64,000 bases of DNA from positions 1 to 64,000 of the forward strand of contig CAMCOD010000008.1 of NCBI GenBank assembly GCA_945876435.1, given 5' to 3'. Made by a program: the position numbers and the translations under genes. Position 1 is the first letter of the stretch. Every line of letters begins with the position of its first letter. Shown piece after piece: positions 59,922 to 64,000 of this stretch. Below the pieces are notes generated by a model that made no database searches, had not been told where the DNA came from, and saw only the letters and a list, made by a program, of their open reading frames with translations. The DNA comes from an uncultured Clostridia bacterium (GTDB lineage: Bacteria > Bacillota > Clostridia > Oscillospirales > Ruminococcaceae).

Positions 59922-60565
59922 CAGAGTGTCTCCTCCTGGCCTTTTTCCTCGTCCTGCTGTTCCATCAGAACAGCCAAACGGTCAAGCAGACTGTCCGCCT
60001 GCAGCTTCAGCTCGGAAACATCGCCGTTATTCTGCAGAACCGCCCAGGAACGCTCCATATAGAAGTTGTCGCTATGCTGTGCTCCAATGCGATGAAGAGC
60101 CTCTTCCTCACTAAGGCCGTCCCGGTCAATAATGCGCCGGCAGCGGATATCCTGGGAGGCAATGACGGAAACAACCTTATCACAGAATTTGTCACAGCCG
60201 CTTTCGAACAAAGTCGGGGCGTCCAGAACAATGATACCCTCAAAGCTCTCCTGCGCCAGACGGATCTGCTCCCGGATATCCGCGATGATGTACGGGAACA
60301 TAATATCATTGAGTTTTTTCAGCTTGGCTTTGTCGGTAAAAACATTTTCCGCCAGTTTTCTCCGGTTTAGGCTGCCATCTACCGTGAGATATTCACAGCC
60401 AAATTCCAAAATAACATCCGCAATGCAGTCAGAGCCTTTTTCCACCACATCCCGGGCCACTTGGTCCGCATCGATGATCCGGCAGCCCTTCTGCTGCAAA
60501 TACTGGCATAAGGTACTTTTGCCTGCGCCGGTTTGTCCGGTGAGGCCCAGAACAATATTTATCAT
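59921..60565 (-). CDS. coaE: Dephospho-CoA kinase
   Basis: A 214-residue P-loop kinase performing the last step of CoA synthesis. Walker A is LGLTGQTGAGKSTLCQYL, followed by IIDADQVARDVVEKG; VLDAPTLFESG and the arginines in RCRRIIDRDGLSEEEALHRI form the lid and substrate site. It is translationally coupled to the lytic transglycosylase downstream and lies 27 bases after tsaC. Confidence 0.92.
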   Translation of the reverse strand: MINIVLGLTGQTGAGKSTLCQYLQQKGCRIIDADQVARDVVEKGSDCIADVILEFGCEYLTVDGSLNRRKLAENVFTDKAKLKKLNDIMFPYIIADIREQIRLAQESFEGIIVLDAPTLFESGCDKFCDKVVSVIASQDIRCRRIIDRDGLSEEEALHRIGAQHSDNFYMERSWAVLQNNGDVSELKLQADSLLDRLAVLMEQQDEEKGQEETL

Positions 60566-60592
60566 GGTTTTTCCCCATTCTATTCTTCAAGT

Positions 60593-61648
60593 TTAAATGG
60601 ATTCGCTTTCGTTTTCCGAAAGCTCCAGCTCCTCAAAACCGGCCGCGCGGATCAGACGGTTATAGACAGCCAAACCAACCCCTTCTCTGGATGGGCCATG
60701 AGCATAAACCTGTACAGCTCCCAGCTTATCCAACTCCCGGAGTGCGGCAAACAGACGGTGGGCCTGGGAACCGTCATCGGTTCGGGAGCCCCATACAACG
60801 GCCGGAACGGTCAGTTTGGACACATCTTCCTCAAAACAGAGGGCATATACGCCTTCTCCTCCATGGTCAGCCAGAAAACGGGCATAAGCTTCCGAAGAAC
60901 CGTTCAGAATAACTACCCTGGCGTTGGGAGAATAGTGCTTATAGCGCATCCCGGGAGAGGTCGCTTTCGCTCCCTGTTCCAGTTCGCCGGTCACAGCCTG
61001 ATGGATCACCAGATTCGGCAGCACTTCCCGCAGCTGTTCAGCGGTCACTGCGCCGGGACGGAGCAGGATCGGCTGTTCCTCCGCAAGAGAAATTACCGTA
61101 GATTCCACACCAACCGCACATTCCCCACTGTCTACAATGGCCTCTATCTTCCCCCACAGATCATCGACACAGTGCTGCGCCGTGGTTGGGCTTGGTTTGC
61201 CGGAAAGGTTAGCTGATGGAGCCGCGATCGGGACGGCGGCAGCCGCAATAATAGCTCTTGCCACCGGGTGGGACGGAATACGGATGGCTACCGTGTCAAG
61301 ACCGCCGGAGGTTTCCATTGGGATACAGTCTTTTTTCTTCAAAATGACGGTCAGTGGCCCCGGTGAAAAGCGCCGGCACAGTTCATAATAGACCTCCGGG
61401 ATGGATTCCGCGTATTTTTCCGCCTCCGAAGCGTCGTGAAGATGGATGATCAGTGGATTGTCCTGCGGACGGCCTTTTGCCTGGAAAATACGCTTCACCG
61501 CTTGTGGATCCAGAGCATTCGCGCCCAGGCCGTAGACTGTTTCGGTCGGGATCGCCACCAAACCGCCTTTTTTGATAATATCCGCAGCCTGACGCACTTG
61601 TTCCGCTTGACTTTCCGGGTTTTTGATCACCAGAAGTTTTGTTTCCAC
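60593..61648 (-). CDS. tsaC: Threonylcarbamoyl-AMP synthase
   Basis: A 351-residue Sua5-type enzyme making L-threonylcarbamoyladenylate for the t6A37 tRNA modification. The YrdC domain has LVAIPTETVYGLGANALDP and IFQAKGRPQDNPLIIHL, with GPLTVILKKKD and APSANLSGKPSPT. The C-terminal Sua5 domain (about residues 210-340) is linked by a typical SPGMRYKHYSPNA loop. Also called sua5 or ywlC; the longer architecture fits Sua5. It lies 15 bases after prfA. Confidence 0.92.
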   Translation of the reverse strand: METKLLVIKNPESQAEQVRQAADIIKKGGLVAIPTETVYGLGANALDPQAVKRIFQAKGRPQDNPLIIHLHDASEAEKYAESIPEVYYELCRRFSPGPLTVILKKKDCIPMETSGGLDTVAIRIPSHPVARAIIAAAAVPIAAPSANLSGKPSPTTAQHCVDDLWGKIEAIVDSGECAVGVESTVISLAEEQPILLRPGAVTAEQLREVLPNLVIHQAVTGELEQGAKATSPGMRYKHYSPNARVVILNGSSEAYARFLADHGGEGVYALCFEEDVSKLTVPAVVWGSRTDDGSQAHRLFAALRELDKLGAVQVYAHGPSREGVGLAVYNRLIRAAGFEELELSENESESI

Positions 61649-61663
61649 GGTGTCACCCGCTCA

Positions 61664-62746
61664 CTACATATCCTGCTGGTCGCTGGCCTGCAGTTTTTCT
61701 GCCTGATCGAAGGTGATCAAGGCGTCAAACAGCTCAGTCAGGTCGCCGTTGAGGATGCTGTCCAGTTTATACAGGGTCAGACCAATGCGGTGATCGGTCA
61801 CACGGCCCTGGGGATAGTTATAGGTACGGATACGCTCGGCACGGTCGCCGGTGCCAACCTGCAATTTTCGCTCGCTGGCGATGCTTTCATTTTGTTCCGC
61901 CACCATCTTTTCATAAATGCGGGAGCGCAGGATCTTCATAGCCTTGTCTTTATTCTTGTACTGGCTGCGCTCGTCCTGACATTCTACGACCGTACCGGTT
62001 GGAATATGTGTGATACGGATCGCGGATTCAGTTTTATTAACGTGCTGACCGCCGGCGCCGCCGGAACGGTAGGTATCGATCTGCAGATCTTTGGGGTTGA
62101 TCTCGAATTCCACGTCATCAACCTCCGGCAGGACAGCTACGGTTACGGTAGAGGTATGAATTCGGCCCTGTGTCTCCGTCTCCGGAACACGCTGTACCCG
62201 ATGTACACCGGATTCAAATTTAAACTTCGAGTAAGCGCCTTCACCATTGATGCTGAAGCTGATCTCCTTGAAACCGCCCAGCTCAGTGGGGTTGGAGTTA
62301 AGAACTTCCGTTTTCCATCCCTGTGTATCGGCGTACATAGAGTACATCCGGTACAGAGAATTGGCAAACAGAGCTGCTTCCTCGCCGCCGGCGCCGCCGC
62401 GGATTTCCACGATAACGTTCCGGTCATCATTTGGGTCTTTCGGCAGCAGCAGGATTTTCAGTTCCTCTGAATATTCCTCAACCTTTTTCTTATTGTCCAC
62501 AAGCTGTTCGGTGATCAGTTCCTTGAAATCTTTATCCAGACCGCCTTCCTCCAGCAGCATTTCAGCTTCTTCCATATCATCTTTTGCCTGCTTGTACTGA
62601 CGATATTTTTCTACAATAGGGGTCAGGGTTTTGTATTCCTTCATCAGGGAAGCGTACTGTTTTGGATCGCTGACAACCGTTGGATCCATCAGACGCTGGT
62701 TGATCTCCTCGAATCTGCTTTCGGTGGCGCCAAGTTTTTCAAACAT
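61664..62746 (-). CDS. prfA: Peptide chain release factor 1
   Basis: A 360-residue release factor recognising UAA and UAG. The GGQ catalytic motif is in [15 protein letters not shown], and the codon-recognition tripeptide of the PxT type is PET in [26 protein letters not shown] precedes the ATG. Its presence, with genes here ending normally in TAG, indicates UAG is a working stop codon. The methyltransferase prmC that often accompanies it is absent. Second gene of the DUF951-prfA-tsaC-coaE-transglycosylase operon. Confidence 0.95.
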   Translation of the reverse strand: MFEKLGATESRFEEINQRLMDPTVVSDPKQYASLMKEYKTLTPIVEKYRQYKQAKDDMEEAEMLLEEGGLDKDFKELITEQLVDNKKKVEEYSEELKILLLPKDPNDDRNVIVEIRGGAGGEEAALFANSLYRMYSMYADTQGWKTEVLNSNPTELGGFKEISFSINGEGAYSKFKFESGVHRVQRVPETETQGRIHTSTVTVAVLPEVDDVEFEINPKDLQIDTYRSGGAGGQHVNKTESAIRITHIPTGTVVECQDERSQYKNKDKAMKILRSRIYEKMVAEQNESIASERKLQVGTGDRAERIRTYNYPQGRVTDHRIGLTLYKLDSILNGDLTELFDALITFDQAEKLQASDQQDM

Positions 62747-62789
62747 GAATAATTCTCCTTCTCTATCATAATAAACATCAAAAAATGAT

Positions 62790-62987
62790 CTATGCTTTGT
62801 TGTCCTCGCCGGTTGAAATGATCTGACGAATATTCTTTTCCGCTTTGGAACGGGCTACCATCACCTCATGGCCGCAGTTTTCACAGCGAAGCTTGAAATC
62901 CATACCGCTGCGCAGAACCAGAAAACGGTTGCAGCCGCAGGGATGATTTTTCTTCATCACAAGGATATCTCCAACATTAACATTCAT
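62790..62987 (-). CDS. DUF951-family zinc-ribbon-like protein
   Basis: A 65-residue protein with [23 protein letters not shown] and [17 protein letters not shown], the conserved CxC...CxxC arrangement of DUF951, suggestive of a small nucleic-acid-binding zinc fold. Function unknown. The ATG at 62987 is 9 bases after AGGAGG; the track's 19-residue extension lacks support. First gene of the prfA operon, divergent from the S1-domain gene. Confidence 0.75.
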   Translation of the reverse strand: MNVNVGDILVMKKNHPCGCNRFLVLRSGMDFKLRCENCGHEVMVARSKAEKNIRQIISTGEDNKA

Positions 62988-63245
62988 GGCATTCCGCCTC
63001 CTTTCACCGGCTTGGATAATGGAGGCCGGCAGACAATCCCCCATTATTATTCACATTGTTTATTATATCAAATTCTCTCCCTGTTCTGCAATGTTTCTAC
63101 CGGTATTTTTTCGCGGTTTTGTACATCTTCCTCTCTTTTCTGATCCGGGACAGCCGCCTTTGCTTCTAAGCAGACACCTTTTGCAATATATTAAGACAGT
63201 GGACGCTGTAAAATGCAGCAAAAGAGAACATGAGGAGGTCTCAAA

Positions 63246-64000
63246 ATGACAGATTACAAGCCTGAAGGCTGGCTGATCCATACCAGTGAAAATCGGGAGG
63301 CAACCCGCTCCCTTTCCGCCCTGCAGGATGCCATGCAGCAGAAAAAAATCCTGGAGGCAAGAGCTGCCGTCTGCACCGCAAACCATGATCTTCTGGTGGA
63401 CTTTGGATTCTGCCGGGGAATGATCCCCAGAGAGGAGGGGGCCGTTGGCATTGCGGATGGCAGCACCCGGGATATTGCGCTGATCTCCCGGGTCAATAAG
63501 CCGGTCTGTTTTCTTGTGACCGGATTTTCCACCGATGAAAAAGGAGAGCCTATGCCGATCCTTTCCCGAAAGAAAGCGCAGGAGCTTTGCAGAGAACAGT
63601 ACTTGTCCCAAAAAATCCCCGGCGACGTTTTGGATGCCCGCGTTACTCATATGGAACCCTTTGGCTGTTTTGTTGACGTAGGCTGCGGCATCCCATCCCT
63701 GATTCCCATTGACTGCATCTCCGTCAGCCGGATTTTCCATCCCAAAGACCGCTTTACCAATGGGCAGGATATTAAAGCGGTCATCCGCTCTATTGACGAA
63801 AACGGGAGGATCACCCTGTCCCATCGGGAGCTTTTAGGCACATGGGAGGAAAATGCCTCCCTGTTTACAGTAGGGGAAACCGTGTCCGGCATTATACGCT
63901 CTGTTGAGGACTATGGAATTTTTGTGGAGCTTACTCCTAATTTGGCTGGTCTTGCTGAACCCAAGGAAGGCGTTTTCCCCGGTCAGCAGGCCAGCGTTTA
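63246..64000 (+). CDS. S1 RNA-binding-domain protein (3' partial)
   Basis: The first 251 residues of a multi-S1-domain protein running off the window. A divergent first S1-like domain (residues about 25-105, KILEARAAVCTANHDLLVDF, CRGMIPREEG) is followed by a clear S1 domain (IPGDVLDARVTHMEPFGCFVDVGC...SLIPI), and a third begins at GETVSGIIRSVEDYGIFVELTP. GAGGAGG is 9 bases before the ATG. Resembles the short clostridial S1-like ribosomal proteins, not polynucleotide phosphorylase. Divergent from the DUF951-prfA operon; no confident promoter was found. Confidence 0.8.
   Translation, partial: MTDYKPEGWLIHTSENREATRSLSALQDAMQQKKILEARAAVCTANHDLLVDFGFCRGMIPREEGAVGIADGSTRDIALISRVNKPVCFLVTGFSTDEKGEPMPILSRKKAQELCREQYLSQKIPGDVLDARVTHMEPFGCFVDVGCGIPSLIPIDCISVSRIFHPKDRFTNGQDIKAVIRSIDENGRITLSHRELLGTWEENASLFTVGETVSGIIRSVEDYGIFVELTPNLAGLAEPKEGVFPGQQASV

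Noticed and set aside
1-64000. CRISPR arrays, anti-phage systems, toxin-antitoxin pairs, rRNA operon
   Set aside because: No spaced direct-repeat array, no cas or defence-type genes and no rRNA sequence were recognised anywhere in the window.

Overview
The window looks like the chromosome of an anaerobic, spore-forming member of the Clostridia, probably in the order Oscillospirales. This rests on an intact spoIIAA-spoIIAB-sigF operon, T-box leaders on three aminoacyl-tRNA synthetase genes, a group-B-type [FeFe] hydrogenase, an aspartase/malic enzyme pair, strong AGGAGG ribosome binding sites and TTGNNN-17-TATAAT promoters. Most genes are compact, in short operons, and separated by strong, often bidirectional, intrinsic terminators. 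The genus call is an inference; no rRNA is present to test it.

Layout. 0-4.4 kb: GNAT acetyltransferase, GH2 glycosidase, a decayed MazG-like gene, an MBL hydrolase and a cysteine-rich BclA-type surface protein with a sigma-K-like promoter. 4.4-7.3 kb: divergent aspA and malic enzyme; the latter has a structured leader. 7.4-16 kb (minus): DUF5655, pyrE, PAP2, galU, cysS with T-box, and recA-recX-rimO-pgsA with a LexA-like palindrome at the recA start point. 16-21 kb (minus): mglB-mglA-mglC sugar importer, bioY, tRNA-Ala. 21-26 kb: serS with T-box, YcxB-like protein, then PHP phosphoesterase, TauE permease and a methyltransferase gene broken by an amber codon. 26-31 kb (minus): late cobalamin genes cbiB-cobD-cobQ-cobA behind a cobalamin riboswitch. 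31-41 kb: hydrolase, CorC/HlyC protein, cinA, zapA, U32 peptidase, valS with T-box. 41-42.5 kb: spoIIA operon. 43-49.2 kb: guaA followed by a tyrosine recombinase, a 5'-truncated Bce-type ABC ATPase with an intact permease, and a scrap of another ABC exporter; this is the accessory, decayed part. 49-64 kb: ECF sigma/anti-sigma pair, pyrimidine-nucleoside phosphorylase, CBS-type pyrophosphatase, [FeFe] hydrogenase, panT-like transporter with coaX, M18 aminopeptidase, and a DUF951-prfA-tsaC-coaE-lytic transglycosylase operon diverging from an S1-domain protein that runs off the end.

How the parts fit. The core describes a fermentative heterotroph: galactose/glucose import (Mgl), aspartate to fumarate (AspA), malate to pyruvate (malic enzyme), hydrogen metabolism, and salvage of vitamins (BioY biotin, PanT-CoaX-CoaE pantothenate/CoA, corrinoids). 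Regulation visible in the DNA is largely RNA-based (three T-boxes, one cobalamin riboswitch, a structured malic enzyme leader, an intercistronic attenuator in mgl) plus a few operator-like palindromes (recA, mglB, the sigma/pdp gap). No single wholly new system stands out. The best leads are the candidate spore-surface protein, the malic enzyme leader, the eroded island after guaA, and three decayed genes that each contain an in-frame TAG.
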